Source: Commensalibacter papalotli (ex Servin-Garciduenas et al. 2014) (GTDB lineage: Bacteria; Pseudomonadota; Alphaproteobacteria; Acetobacterales; Acetobacteraceae). From it: DNA of 64,000 nucleotides. The notes below the pieces were generated by a model that saw only the letters and a program-made list of their open reading frames with translations, did not search any database and had not been told where the DNA came from. The stretch lies in the NCBI RefSeq assembly GCF_000527695.1, contig NZ_ATSX01000002.1, positions 248,001 to 312,000 on the forward strand, given 5' to 3'. How positions within the stretch are numbered: the first letter of the stretch is position 1; every line of letters begins with the position of its first letter. The translations under genes and the position numbers were made by a program. Positions 1 through 8,321 of this stretch are shown here, piece after piece.

Positions 1-1089
1 CAACAAAAGATGGCTGAAGAAATAAGAGATAAAGTTGCAGCTTCGTTGGAGGGTGAGAGATTAAAGCTTATTGAAGAAGCTAAACAAAAATTACAAAAAG
101 AAAATGCGGATGAACTGCATCGCAAGTCCGTTGAAATCAAAGAGTTGCAAGCGGTCTTAGAAACAAATGATAAAAAATTGCAAGAGGCACAACAAACTCA
201 AGCAGATTTTATGAAAAAGCAACGGGAATTAGAGGATCAAAAACGAGAATTAGAATTAACCGTTGAAAAACGTGTTCAAGAGAATGTGCAAGCTATTCAT
301 GAGAAAGCCCGCAAGGAAATAGAAGAAAGTTTTCAATATAAAATTTCTGAAAATGAATTAAAAATGCAATCAATGCAGCGTAAAATTGAAGAGTTGAAAC
401 AAAAGGCAGAACAAGGTTCTCAGCAATCACAAGGTGAGGTGCAAGAGCTGTTGTTGGAACAAACTTTGCAATCTCAATTTTACATGGACCAAATTTCCCC
501 TGTGCCCAAAGGTGAGTTTGGTGGGGATATATTGCAACGAGTTTTTAATCCCCAAGGTGTGAATTGTGGGTTGCTAATTTGGGAGGCTAAACGAACTAAA
601 CATTGGAATAATGAGTGGTTAAGCAAACTGAAAGATGATCAACGTACAGCTAAGGCAGATATTGCCATTATGGTCAGTCATGCTTTGCCCCAGAATGTTG
701 AATCTTTTGAGTGCATTGATGGGGTATGGGTTATTCATCCCAAAGTGATTCTTCCTGTTGCGTCGTTACTCAGAGAGTCTTTGATCCAGATTTACTTTGC
801 ACGCCAAACCGCCAAAGGCCAAGAAACCAAAGCTGGTATGATCTATGATTATCTGACAGGAACTCGTTTTCGCCAACGTGTAGAGGCAATTGTTGAAGCG
901 TTTAACTCAATGCAAGATGATTTAAATAAAGAGAAAAAAGTGATTACCAAGCAATGGTCCAAGCGCGAAGAGCAAATTAACCGAGTGATGGAGTCTACTA
1001 TTGGTATGTATGGTGATTTACAAGGCATAGTTGGACAATCTTTACAAGAGATTGAAGGGTTGGAGTTGGATTCTTTGTTATTGGAATAG
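1..1089 (+). CDS. DUF2130 domain-containing protein, 5' truncated by window edge
   Basis: The reading frame is open from base 1 (three sense codons precede the first ATG at 10), and DUF2130 proteins are usually over 400 residues, so the true start probably lies upstream. Counting from the ATG at 10, residues 1-145 are charged and Lys/Glu/Gln rich and should form a long coiled coil. Residues 160-300 form the conserved DUF2130 domain, with a GGD segment (Asp173) and WEAKRTK (Glu192, Lys194). The Asp...Glu-x-Lys spacing resembles a PD-(D/E)xK nuclease core like that of RmuC; this is inference, as the family's function is not established. The domain assignment is confident, the biochemical role is not. 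Confidence 0.8.
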   Translation, partial: QQKMAEEIRDKVAASLEGERLKLIEEAKQKLQKENADELHRKSVEIKELQAVLETNDKKLQEAQQTQADFMKKQRELEDQKRELELTVEKRVQENVQAIHEKARKEIEESFQYKISENELKMQSMQRKIEELKQKAEQGSQQSQGEVQELLLEQTLQSQFYMDQISPVPKGEFGGDILQRVFNPQGVNCGLLIWEAKRTKHWNNEWLSKLKDDQRTAKADIAIMVSHALPQNVESFECIDGVWVIHPKVILPVASLLRESLIQIYFARQTAKGQETKAGMIYDYLTGTRFRQRVEAIVEAFNSMQDDLNKEKKVITKQWSKREEQINRVMESTIGMYGDLQGIVGQSLQEIEGLELDSLLLE

Positions 1090-1169
1090 TATTTCTCTTA
1101 TAGCAGATTTAATTATTTAGCTTTTTATAAAAATCACAAGAATTTTGATGTTGTTTTAAACAGTCTTGT

Positions 1170-1757
1170 TTAAAAAAACTCTTTAATAATTGGTATATTT
1201 TGTGATTTCTTAAAATCTGCAGATGATATTAAGTTAACAATCCTATAATAAGAGTTTCTGGGAATAGCATAAGAAGCTATATTGTTTTTATTCAATATAA
1301 TTTTTTGGTTAGCGGCTTTTGTATACCATTCGATTGCTTTGGTATAATCTTGAGGCATATTTTGATATTTTTTTTCATATAGTTGCCCAAGGCTATATTG
1401 TGCATCAACTAGCCCTTGATTGGCTGCTTTTGTATACAATTCAACTGCTTTAGCATAATCTTGGGGGACACCTTGACTTTTTTCATATAGTTTTCCAAGA
1501 CTATATTGAGCTTTAGCTAGTCCTTGATTAGCTGCTTTTGTATACCATTCGATTGCTTTGAAATAATCTTGAGTTATACCTTGGTTATTTGTCTTTTCAT
1601 ATAATTGGCCAAGATTATATTGATCTTCTGCCGAGTCTTGGTTTGCTCTATGCTCTAACTTGGTAATGTTTACTTTAGTAACTTCAACAGCAAAAGTCTG
1701 TGGAAAAAAATAAGCGGTGCAAGTAGTAATTAATAAAAAATATTTTAATATATGCAT
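1170..1757 (-). CDS. secreted Sel1-repeat protein
   Basis: A protein of 195 residues with an N-terminal hydrophobic signal peptide (about residues 1-23, ending near TFA) followed by about three Sel1-like TPR repeats (residues 40-150) of the form A..Q.-YNLGQLYEK-...DY.KAIEWYTKAANQG. Such repeats form alpha-solenoid scaffolds for protein-protein contacts, and the signal peptide places this one in the periplasm or outside the cell. The last 45 residues leave the repeat pattern and are Ile/Asn/Ser rich. It lies 41 bases downstream of gshA on the same strand, but nothing shows a functional link. Partner unknown. Confidence 0.8.
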   Translation of the reverse strand: MHILKYFLLITTCTAYFFPQTFAVEVTKVNITKLEHRANQDSAEDQYNLGQLYEKTNNQGITQDYFKAIEWYTKAANQGLAKAQYSLGKLYEKSQGVPQDYAKAVELYTKAANQGLVDAQYSLGQLYEKKYQNMPQDYTKAIEWYTKAANQKIILNKNNIASYAIPRNSYYRIVNLISSADFKKSQNIPIIKEFF

Positions 1758-1798
1758 CTCTTACACTCTCCACTTTATTAATTTTTGTGAAGAATAAA

Positions 1799-3184
1799 CT
1801 ATATTTTAGCTTCGTCTAATATATGTTTTACGTTGCCTTGCCAAACGGTGGCATAACGTTGTAACCAGTATTCTGCTTGGCAAGGACCGCCATGAACGAT
1901 TTCTTCTAATGGTGCCAAGAAAATACGCTCATCTTGTCCCTGAAGGTTCTGAAGGTGACGAGCTTTTAACCCATCCATTGCCAAAGCTAAGATACGCTTA
2001 CCAAAATGGCGTAAATTTTCTTTACCTAATAAAACGGATAAACCACTTTTGATAACCTGAGGGCGCAGTTCAATATATTCTTGCCAAGAATATTCTTTAA
2101 CCAGCTTTTCTGCTGCGATCAATGTTGCTGAATCATATAATAATCCTGTCCAAAATGCAGACATTGCTAACATCATTTCTTGCGAGCCTGCATCAGCACC
2201 GCGCATTTCGATATATTGCTTTAACCGCACATCTGGAAACGCTGTCGTAATATGGTTTTTAAAATCGCCCATCGTTACAGGTTGATTTTCGAACCCATTG
2301 GGGGCTTTACCGTTTAACCAATTTCGAAAAGATTCTCCAGCTACATCAATCATTTTGCCATCACGAATAACAAAATACATGGGAACGTCAATCAACCATT
2401 CTACATATTGCTCAAATCCAAAACCTTCCTCAAAGAAAGCGGGTGGCATTCCTGAACGGTTATTATCTGTATCAGTCCAAATATGAGCACGTGTTGATTG
2501 ATATCCACTGGGCTTGCCTTCATAAAAAGGAGAATTGGCAAAAAGTGCCGTGGCCAGTGGTTGTAAAGCCAAAGAAACACGCATTTTACGTGCCATGTCT
2601 TCTTCAGAAGAAAAATCAAGATTGACTTGGACTGTGCAAGTTCTGGTCATCATATCTAGACCTAAAGTGCCGACTTTTGGCATATAGGCTTTCATGATTT
2701 TATAACGTTCTTTTGGCATCCAAGGCATTTGTGCACGCGTTGCAAAAGGATGGAATCCTATGGGTGCAAAACCAATATTCAAAGGATCAGCAGCTTGGTG
2801 CACATCTTGAAAATGCAATTCGATTTCTTGTTTTGCTGCATGGATATCATTAACAGGTGCGCCAGACAGTTCAAATTGTCCCGCAGGTTCTAATGAAATA
2901 GCACCCCGATCCGTATCAAACCCAATAAGGTTACCTTGGTCATAGATTCCTTTCCATTCAGAGTTGCGTCTTTGCATAGACGTTAGAATGGCATTGATTC
3001 CATTAGGTTCATAAGCTGGAGGCAATAAATAGCGTTCATTTTCTTGATTAAGAATAAAGCCGAATTTTTCGTGCTCAGTACCAATGCGCCATTTTGAAGT
3101 GGGCTTACAGCCTTCAGCTAAATGTTCGGCTAACTGAGTGGTTGAGGTAATTGGTGTTTGGTCTTGATCTAAAATACTGGACAT
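1799..3184 (-). CDS. gshA: glutamate-cysteine ligase (class II, plant/alphaproteobacterial type)
   Basis: A cytoplasmic enzyme of 461 residues for the ATP-dependent joining of L-glutamate and L-cysteine, the first step of glutathione synthesis. Length and motifs match the plant/alphaproteobacterial GCS2-type ligase and not the E. coli type: GTEHEKFGF near residue 36, the MTRTCTVQVNLDF stretch near residue 180, and EMRGADAG near residue 325. ATG start. It lies 53 bases after rsmE on the minus strand and may be co-transcribed with it. Glutathione made here would feed the glutathione-dependent formaldehyde dehydrogenase encoded at 47956-49074. No gshB is seen in the window. Confidence 0.93.
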   Translation of the reverse strand: MSSILDQDQTPITSTTQLAEHLAEGCKPTSKWRIGTEHEKFGFILNQENERYLLPPAYEPNGINAILTSMQRRNSEWKGIYDQGNLIGFDTDRGAISLEPAGQFELSGAPVNDIHAAKQEIELHFQDVHQAADPLNIGFAPIGFHPFATRAQMPWMPKERYKIMKAYMPKVGTLGLDMMTRTCTVQVNLDFSSEEDMARKMRVSLALQPLATALFANSPFYEGKPSGYQSTRAHIWTDTDNNRSGMPPAFFEEGFGFEQYVEWLIDVPMYFVIRDGKMIDVAGESFRNWLNGKAPNGFENQPVTMGDFKNHITTAFPDVRLKQYIEMRGADAGSQEMMLAMSAFWTGLLYDSATLIAAEKLVKEYSWQEYIELRPQVIKSGLSVLLGKENLRHFGKRILALAMDGLKARHLQNLQGQDERIFLAPLEEIVHGGPCQAEYWLQRYATVWQGNVKHILDEAKI

Positions 3185-3237
3185 TTAAAAAACGATCTAT
3201 TCTGGTCTATGTATAAAAAATAAAAAAATTTAGTGTC

Positions 3238-3972
3238 TTAAGCACAAATCTGCTCAGTAAACCGAGATAACCCAGCAACTATAGCAGTTTCTGCTTTTAA
3301 TACTAAACTTCCAAGAGATAAAGGTCGCACAAAATCATAAAGAAGTAAATTTTTTATTTCATTAGGATCAAAGCCCCCTTCGGGTCCAATTAAAATTCCA
3401 TCATCCCTGCGATATTCTTGTGCCTTATCAATGGGTATTTGATAATCAACACAACGTTCTATTGCGACCCACAAGGTCTTATTTTTTGGCCAAGTCTCAC
3501 AAAAATCAAACAAAGATTGTAATGATCTTATTTGTGGAATGGTTAATCGATTACTTTGTTCGGCGGCTTCAATGGTAATGGTGCGTAAACGTTCTTCTTT
3601 AATTTTAATCGTATTGGTGCGCAGCGTTTTGACAGGCTGAATGGTTTGCACCCCTAGTTCAGTCGCCATACGAACAGCCAAATCCGTAGCATCTCGTTTT
3701 AAAGGTGCAAAAACGAGTGTTGGGCCACAAAGGATAATTGGTTGACGCAGTTGCTTTTGAGCCGTGATAGTTCCTTTATTTTTGGTTATTTGACTAATCT
3801 CGCAATGCCACTCACCATCACGTTCATTAAAGAAAATGACTTGATCTGAGGGTCTTAAGCGTAAAACATTTCCCAAATAATGAGCTGTTGCAGTGGGAAT
3901 AGGAAATATTTTTTCTGTTGCCAAAGCTTCAAAATCACAAGGGTCAAGGTAAAGTCGCGGAGTAAAAGACAT
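3238..3972 (-). CDS. rsmE: 16S rRNA (uracil-1498-N3)-methyltransferase RsmE
   Basis: A SPOUT-fold methyltransferase of 244 residues that methylates N3 of U1498 in 16S rRNA using SAM. It shows the N-terminal PUA-like segment (RPSDQVIFFNERDGEWHCEI) and the C-terminal knotted SAM site: LIGPEGGFDPNEI near residue 195 and LGSLVLKAETA near residue 220, where most homologues have LG.RILR.ETA. Length is normal for the family. It starts 76 bases from the divergent ubiA region, so the two probably have separate promoters between 3973 and 4087. Confidence 0.92.
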   Translation of the reverse strand: MSFTPRLYLDPCDFEALATEKIFPIPTATAHYLGNVLRLRPSDQVIFFNERDGEWHCEISQITKNKGTITAQKQLRQPIILCGPTLVFAPLKRDATDLAVRMATELGVQTIQPVKTLRTNTIKIKEERLRTITIEAAEQSNRLTIPQIRSLQSLFDFCETWPKNKTLWVAIERCVDYQIPIDKAQEYRRDDGILIGPEGGFDPNEIKNLLLYDFVRPLSLGSLVLKAETAIVAGLSRFTEQICA

Positions 3973-4087
3973 ATAATCTCAATCGAATCTGGGTCATAAA
4001 AAGAATGAAAACAATTTGATATTACTATAAGAATAAAAACTTGTATTCTTGTTTTCTATTGTTCTTTTTATTTTATCAGGATTTGTT

Positions 4088-4999
4088 GTGAATCAGTCTT
4101 CATCACGTTCAGATATTAATTTGTCTTGGGTGCGTTTTCTTCCTCAATCTTTGCAACCCTACGCGTTACTGTCTCGTATAGATCGCCCGATTGGTAGTTG
4201 GCTACTGTTTTTACCTGGAATGTGGGGTATTTTGTTGCCTCATGATATTCCCATAATGACACGTATAAAATTGATTATCCTATTTGCTATTGGCAGTGTC
4301 GTCATGCGTAGTGCAGGATGTGTGGTAAATGATATTTGGGATCGGGATATTGACCGACAAGTTGCACGTACTCAACAGCGTCCCATCGCAAATGGCACGA
4401 TTTCAGTTAAGCAAGCACTTATATTTTTGTTTTTTTTATTGATGATTGGGTTCGTAATATTATTACAACTTAATCCTTTATCATGGGTTTTAGGGGCTTC
4501 TTCATTGATTTTGGTAGCACTTTACCCAGGGGCAAAAAGAATTACTTGGTGGCCTCAATTAGTACTAGGATTTACTTTTGGGTTCGGAGCCCCCTTGGGA
4601 TATGCTGCAGCAACAGGATATTTATCATGGACACAAGCTGCTTTATATTCAGCCACGATTTTTTGGCAAATCGGATTTGATACAATATATGGCTATCAAG
4701 ACATAGAGGACGATCAACGTGTTGGTGTAAAATCAACAGCGCGCTGGGCTGGCGAAGCTGGTAAACAATTTGTAGCAGTTAATTATGGACTGTGTATTGC
4801 TTGTTTGTTGATTACTAGTATTTTAAATCATAATTCATCCATAGCAATGTTGGCTTTATTGTTTCCTGTTATTCATTTCGTATGGCAGATTATAAAATTT
4901 GATTTACACGATCCTAAAATTTGCTTAACTTTATTTAAATCTAACAGGGACGCAGGGCTTCTAATTGCCTTGGCTCTTCTTATAGGCAATTTAATTTAA
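4088..4999 (+). CDS. ubiA: 4-hydroxybenzoate polyprenyltransferase
   Basis: An integral membrane prenyltransferase that attaches the polyprenyl tail to 4-hydroxybenzoate in ubiquinone synthesis. The first Asp-rich motif is NDIWDRDIDRQVARTQQRPI and the second is the DIEDDQRVGVKSTA segment, with about eight hydrophobic helices. I place the start at GTG 4088 because CAGGA lies 7 bases upstream. A TTG at 4049 would add 13 hydrophobic residues but has no ribosome site. The stop overlaps the next gene's ATG by one base (TAATG), indicating translational coupling. Ubiquinone made here is the acceptor for ETF-QO at 29917. Confidence 0.92.
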   Translation: MNQSSSRSDINLSWVRFLPQSLQPYALLSRIDRPIGSWLLFLPGMWGILLPHDIPIMTRIKLIILFAIGSVVMRSAGCVVNDIWDRDIDRQVARTQQRPIANGTISVKQALIFLFFLLMIGFVILLQLNPLSWVLGASSLILVALYPGAKRITWWPQLVLGFTFGFGAPLGYAAATGYLSWTQAALYSATIFWQIGFDTIYGYQDIEDDQRVGVKSTARWAGEAGKQFVAVNYGLCIACLLITSILNHNSSIAMLALLFPVIHFVWQIIKFDLHDPKICLTLFKSNRDAGLLIALALLIGNLI

Positions 5000-5655
5000 T
5001 GAATAATTTTTCCCAGTTCGAGAACTTAATTACAGAATATACAATTTTAGAAAAAACCGATTTTGTTCCAGAGATTACTCTTTACCAAGCCAGTGAAATT
5101 ACGCCTATTTGGCAAGTTACAGAGGCTTGGTTAAATCATCAAAATATTGAGCCTCCTTTTTGGGCTTTTGCTTGGCCTGGGGGAAAAGCACTGGCACGCT
5201 ATATTTTGGATAATCCAAAAATGGTTAAAGGGAAAAAAATTCTTGATTTTGCTGCAGGATGTGGAATTGCAGCAATTGCTGCAGCTAAATGCGAGGCTGC
5301 GTATATAGAGGTTGCAGATATTGACCCTTTGGCACAAAAGGTCTGTGCTTTAAATGCCAAAGTTAATCATGTCTTACTTGATAAAAATTCCAATGATGTC
5401 GTAGGGCAGCTTTGTGAATGGGATATAATTTTTTGTGGAGATGTCTGTTATGAGGCCCCGATGACCCAGTATATCTGGCCATGGTTAAAGCAATGTGCAC
5501 AACAAGGTGCAACTGTGTTTATTGCTGACCCAGGGCGAAGCTATCTACCTAAAAAAGAGCTGAACCCAGTATGTACTTATGATATTCCTACAACATTAGA
5601 GTTAGAGGATTGTAAGTCACGTCATACGGTTTTGTATCAGTTAGTTTGTGAATAA
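4999..5655 (+). CDS. class I SAM-dependent methyltransferase, predicted EtfB protein-lysine methyltransferase
   Basis: A Rossmann-fold methyltransferase of 218 residues. The SAM site is ILDFAAGCGIAAIAAAK (about residues 81-97), followed by the acidic EVADIDPLA loop. The sequence WAFAWPGGKALARYIL before it and FIADPGRSYLPK after it match the seven-beta-strand family of mitochondrial ETFB lysine methyltransferase and its alphaproteobacterial homologues, where the DPGR motif is characteristic. The likely substrate is the beta subunit of electron transfer flavoprotein, whose gene is at 31595. It is coupled to ubiA by a one-base overlap. A related assignment, ribosomal protein L11 methyltransferase (PrmA), is less likely because of the short length and DPGR motif. 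Confidence 0.8.
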   Translation: MNNFSQFENLITEYTILEKTDFVPEITLYQASEITPIWQVTEAWLNHQNIEPPFWAFAWPGGKALARYILDNPKMVKGKKILDFAAGCGIAAIAAAKCEAAYIEVADIDPLAQKVCALNAKVNHVLLDKNSNDVVGQLCEWDIIFCGDVCYEAPMTQYIWPWLKQCAQQGATVFIADPGRSYLPKKELNPVCTYDIPTTLELEDCKSRHTVLYQLVCE

Positions 5656-5748
5656 AAATTTTGTGGATTATCTTCGTTGATTAATTAAAATTTCGAACTA
5701 AATATGTAGAGAAGACATCATATCTATTATGTAATTGTTAAATTTATT

Positions 5749-5773
5749 AACGACCTGTTATAGGTCGTTTTTT
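5749..5773 (+). terminator. rho-independent terminator after the ubiA-methyltransferase pair
   Basis: Perfect 8-bp stem AACGACCT/AGGTCGTT with a 5-base loop, followed by TTTT on the plus strand, 94 bases after the methyltransferase stop. The minus strand also has an A/T-rich flank, so it may serve the convergent gene ending at 5794 as well. Confidence 0.8.
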
Positions 5774-5793
5774 AACACTCTATCTACACAAAA

Positions 5794-6582
5794 TTATTTT
5801 TTGGAGCATTCAACCCACTCATAGGAGACTTTAGAAGTTTGCATAAAGCTTTGTGGAAGCTGAATATTTTCTTTTATACAAAATCCTTTTTTATTCAAAA
5901 TATCAACTAATAGTTTATCTTGTTTACAAGCTTCTTGTTTATTTTGGCCCTTACTTTTCTTTTCATCCTTTTCATTACAAATATCATAATAATAGCTTTG
6001 TTGACGAACAACAGGATAAAGATCAAAAGGAATAAAATCAGGGATAGACATGGTTGCGTAGATATCTATTTTTGATGAAAAGGGTTGAGGTAGTGGAATA
6101 TAATGATCTTTGGCGAAACCATCCATAACGTCCATAGCTTTGTTAATACCGTTTAAAGGGATATTTATGGTTTGATCATTATTATCGGTATAGAGAATAA
6201 TATTCTTATTTTCTTTTAAACTGTTGATTAAAGTCAAAGCAGGCATAGGTTCTAATGTAGTATTATAGTTATTTGTTTGACTTACTCTTTTTAGTTCTGT
6301 TGTAAAATCTCCAACATCTAATTCTATAGTTGCAGGGAAGTTATTTTGTTTTTGATCAAGAGTAACGTTAATTATAAGAGAGTATCCATAGGGTTTAATT
6401 TCTACTGTGATTGGAGAAGCTCCTTTATCACTAGTTAGCGTAACCGCATTATAATATTCTGATAATAACCAAGAATCATATTTATCTTGTTTAATAAATA
6501 GAGGATCATTATCCTTTGCTTGTGCAAATGAAATACAAGACATAGTTATTATGGAAGCTAAATATAACGCATATTTATTCAT
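5794..6582 (-). CDS. secreted protein of unknown function
   Basis: A 262-residue protein starting at ATG 6582, chosen because AAGGAG lies 7 bases upstream; a GTG at 6603 would add seven residues before it. Residues 1-22 are a clear signal peptide ending near FAQA. The mature protein is Asp/Lys/Asn rich, with beta-strand-like segments in the first half (around residues 50-105) and a C-terminal part with five cysteines, including CNEKDEK, EACK and a final ECSKK, suggesting periplasmic disulfides. It resembles a generic periplasmic beta-sandwich, but I do not recognise the family. Transcribed alone, convergent with the methyltransferase. Confidence 0.7.
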   Translation of the reverse strand: MNKYALYLASIITMSCISFAQAKDNDPLFIKQDKYDSWLLSEYYNAVTLTSDKGASPITVEIKPYGYSLIINVTLDQKQNNFPATIELDVGDFTTELKRVSQTNNYNTTLEPMPALTLINSLKENKNIILYTDNNDQTINIPLNGINKAMDVMDGFAKDHYIPLPQPFSSKIDIYATMSIPDFIPFDLYPVVRQQSYYYDICNEKDEKKSKGQNKQEACKQDKLLVDILNKKGFCIKENIQLPQSFMQTSKVSYEWVECSKK

Positions 6583-6593
6583 GAAGGCTCTCC

Positions 6594-6833
6594 TTGGAAT
6601 CACTCTTTTCTGTTTACAGTGGAAAAAAAGAAAAAGACAAGAGTTTTTATAATAAAAATAGAAATAATCATATTAAAGTAGGCTTTTTATTCTATCTTAA
6701 TAAAATATTATTCTTTATTATTGTTTTTATGTATTTTGCCTATGTAATTGAATTAAGTTCGAAATGGGAAAAATGGGATTTTTATATTAATGGTGGTGCA
6801 AAACGGCAACTTGACACAAGGGAAAAGGAATAA
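6594..6833 (+). CDS. possible small membrane protein
   Basis: An open frame of up to 79 codons beginning with TTG 6594, or from an internal ATG at 6729. It encodes one hydrophobic segment (LNKILFFIIVFMYFAYVI) followed by a polar tail, SSKWEKWDFYINGGAKRQ, which looks protein-like. No convincing ribosome site or family match is visible, and the DNA is very AT rich, so it may be chance. The rest of the 341-base space between 6604 and 6944 shows only the terminator at 6911. Confidence 0.25.
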   Translation: MESLFSVYSGKKEKDKSFYNKNRNNHIKVGFLFYLNKILFFIIVFMYFAYVIELSSKWEKWDFYINGGAKRQLDTREKE

Positions 6834-6910
6834 AATATTTTGGTTGTAAAGATGAACGATGTAATGATTTGTTTATTATCCCTTATATGCCTATGCGTGA
6901 TGAATAAAAT

Positions 6911-6932
6911 AAACCCCCTTTACAGGGGGTTT
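6911..6932 (-). terminator. terminator of the arabinitol transporter gene
   Basis: Perfect 9-bp stem AAACCCCCT/AGGGGGTTT with a 4-base loop, 12 bases past the dalT stop on the minus strand, followed there by ATTTTATT. Confidence 0.85.
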
Positions 6933-6944
6933 AAAATGTTTAGT

Positions 6945-8219
6945 TTAGTTTTTAGCAAGTTTTGTAATTTTCGGTTGTTCAACTTTGATAAAGTAAGTCA
7001 AAATTGCTGCAAAAACATACAAAGCGGCATATGTCCATAACACACCTGAAACTCCCCAAATACCAATAACGAGTCCTGCTATAATAGCAGCAACGCTTTG
7101 GCTTAGAGAGGCTGATAAGTTATAAATAGAGACTGCGGCTCCTTGGTGATTAGGTTCAAGAGTTGTGAAAACGGCTGTCATTGGTACGAAGGCTGCGACA
7201 GTGATACCTAATAGAACAGCAGGAATCATGGCTGCATAATAATTATGACCAAAATAAATAGGTACATAATAGAATGATAAGCAGGAGAATATACCACAAA
7301 AACATCCAACCCAACGAACTTGTTTTAACCAACCAATATGATCCCCCATAATTCCCCATAAGATATTGGTGAAAATGGTAATGGTTAAAAATAATGCCCA
7401 AATTTGTTGCCATTCTTCATTTGAAAATCCAAGGCCAGCAATGTTATGTTTTGGATCACCTTCCAAGAACCAAGGCATAATAATTGCAACACCAAATAAA
7501 GGAATTGTATTAATAATTCGAATTAACGCAGACATAAAAATATATTTATTGGTAAATAAAATTGTGATTGCCTTGGTAAGTTCGTGTAATTTTTCCGAAG
7601 TGGATAAATTGGCCTTATCCTCAGATATTTTAACTTTGCGTAATGTGAAAAGTGCCAGCAACCCACCAACGGCAACCCAAATTAATGCTAGCCATAACGT
7701 GCCATGTTCACCAATTGATGTATTGGTAAATCCAGGAAGTAACCCACCAATTGTTCCTAGACCAATTGAATACGCGGCCCAAAACCAACCCATTGCTGTG
7801 GAAATCTTACTTGCTGGAAGGTTGTGTATAAGTAAAATAATAAAAGAATAGATAAATAAAGGATATCCAAATCCACGTAATCCATAAAAAATAACGATTA
7901 ATGGATAGCTATGCAGACCTATTCCAAGAGTCATAAATAGAATATGGAAAATAACCCATATTGCAAAGCCTGTGAACATTGCTTTTTGAGGTGTAATGAT
8001 CTCTGCAATAACTCCAGAGCTCCACGCAGCAATTGCGGCAGCAAAAGCATAGACGGTAAAAACAAAGGTTGCTTGCTCTTGGGAAAAACCCATATTCGTA
8101 ATATATTTGGATAGGAAAGCCAGTTCAAAACCGTCTCCCGCCATAAAAATGGCAATGGCAATATAGCCCCAAATTAATGTTGCAGGCATAAAACCAAATA
8201 AGATTTTTTGTGAGTTCAT
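6945..8219 (-). CDS. dalT: MFS D-arabinitol (polyol) transporter
   Basis: An inner-membrane secondary transporter of 424 residues with 12 hydrophobic segments. The N-terminus (LIWGYIAIAIFMAGDGFELA, then SGVIAEIITP) closely resembles the Klebsiella DalT/RbtT pentitol transporters as I recall them. The adjacent gene on the same strand encodes a D-arabinitol-type dehydrogenase, supporting pentitol uptake. ATG start with AAAGAG eight bases upstream. A terminator-like hairpin separates it from dalD, so expression may be partly uncoupled. The matching pentulose kinase is not in this window. Confidence 0.85.
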   Translation of the reverse strand: MNSQKILFGFMPATLIWGYIAIAIFMAGDGFELAFLSKYITNMGFSQEQATFVFTVYAFAAAIAAWSSGVIAEIITPQKAMFTGFAIWVIFHILFMTLGIGLHSYPLIVIFYGLRGFGYPLFIYSFIILLIHNLPASKISTAMGWFWAAYSIGLGTIGGLLPGFTNTSIGEHGTLWLALIWVAVGGLLALFTLRKVKISEDKANLSTSEKLHELTKAITILFTNKYIFMSALIRIINTIPLFGVAIIMPWFLEGDPKHNIAGLGFSNEEWQQIWALFLTITIFTNILWGIMGDHIGWLKQVRWVGCFCGIFSCLSFYYVPIYFGHNYYAAMIPAVLLGITVAAFVPMTAVFTTLEPNHQGAAVSIYNLSASLSQSVAAIIAGLVIGIWGVSGVLWTYAALYVFAAILTYFIKVEQPKITKLAKN

Positions 8220-8277
8220 AAGATGCTCTTTGACAGATGAAGTCCATTAGAAAAATTAGCAAATTCATGCGTAAAAA

Positions 8278-8304
8278 AAGGCAACACTTAATCTGTGTTG
8301 CCTT
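8278..8304 (-). terminator. intergenic terminator between dalD and dalT
   Basis: Perfect 10-bp stem AAGGCAACAC/GTGTTGCCTT with a 7-base loop. On the minus strand it follows the dalD stop by 17 bases and is followed by TTTT. It lies upstream of dalT, so it would end or attenuate dalD transcripts before the transporter gene. Confidence 0.8.
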
Positions 8305-8321
8305 ATGAGCATTATTAAAAA

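Noticed and set aside
7366-7851. 161-codon plus-strand frame inside dalT
   Set aside because: Antisense to transporter helices, no ribosome site, no family resemblance.
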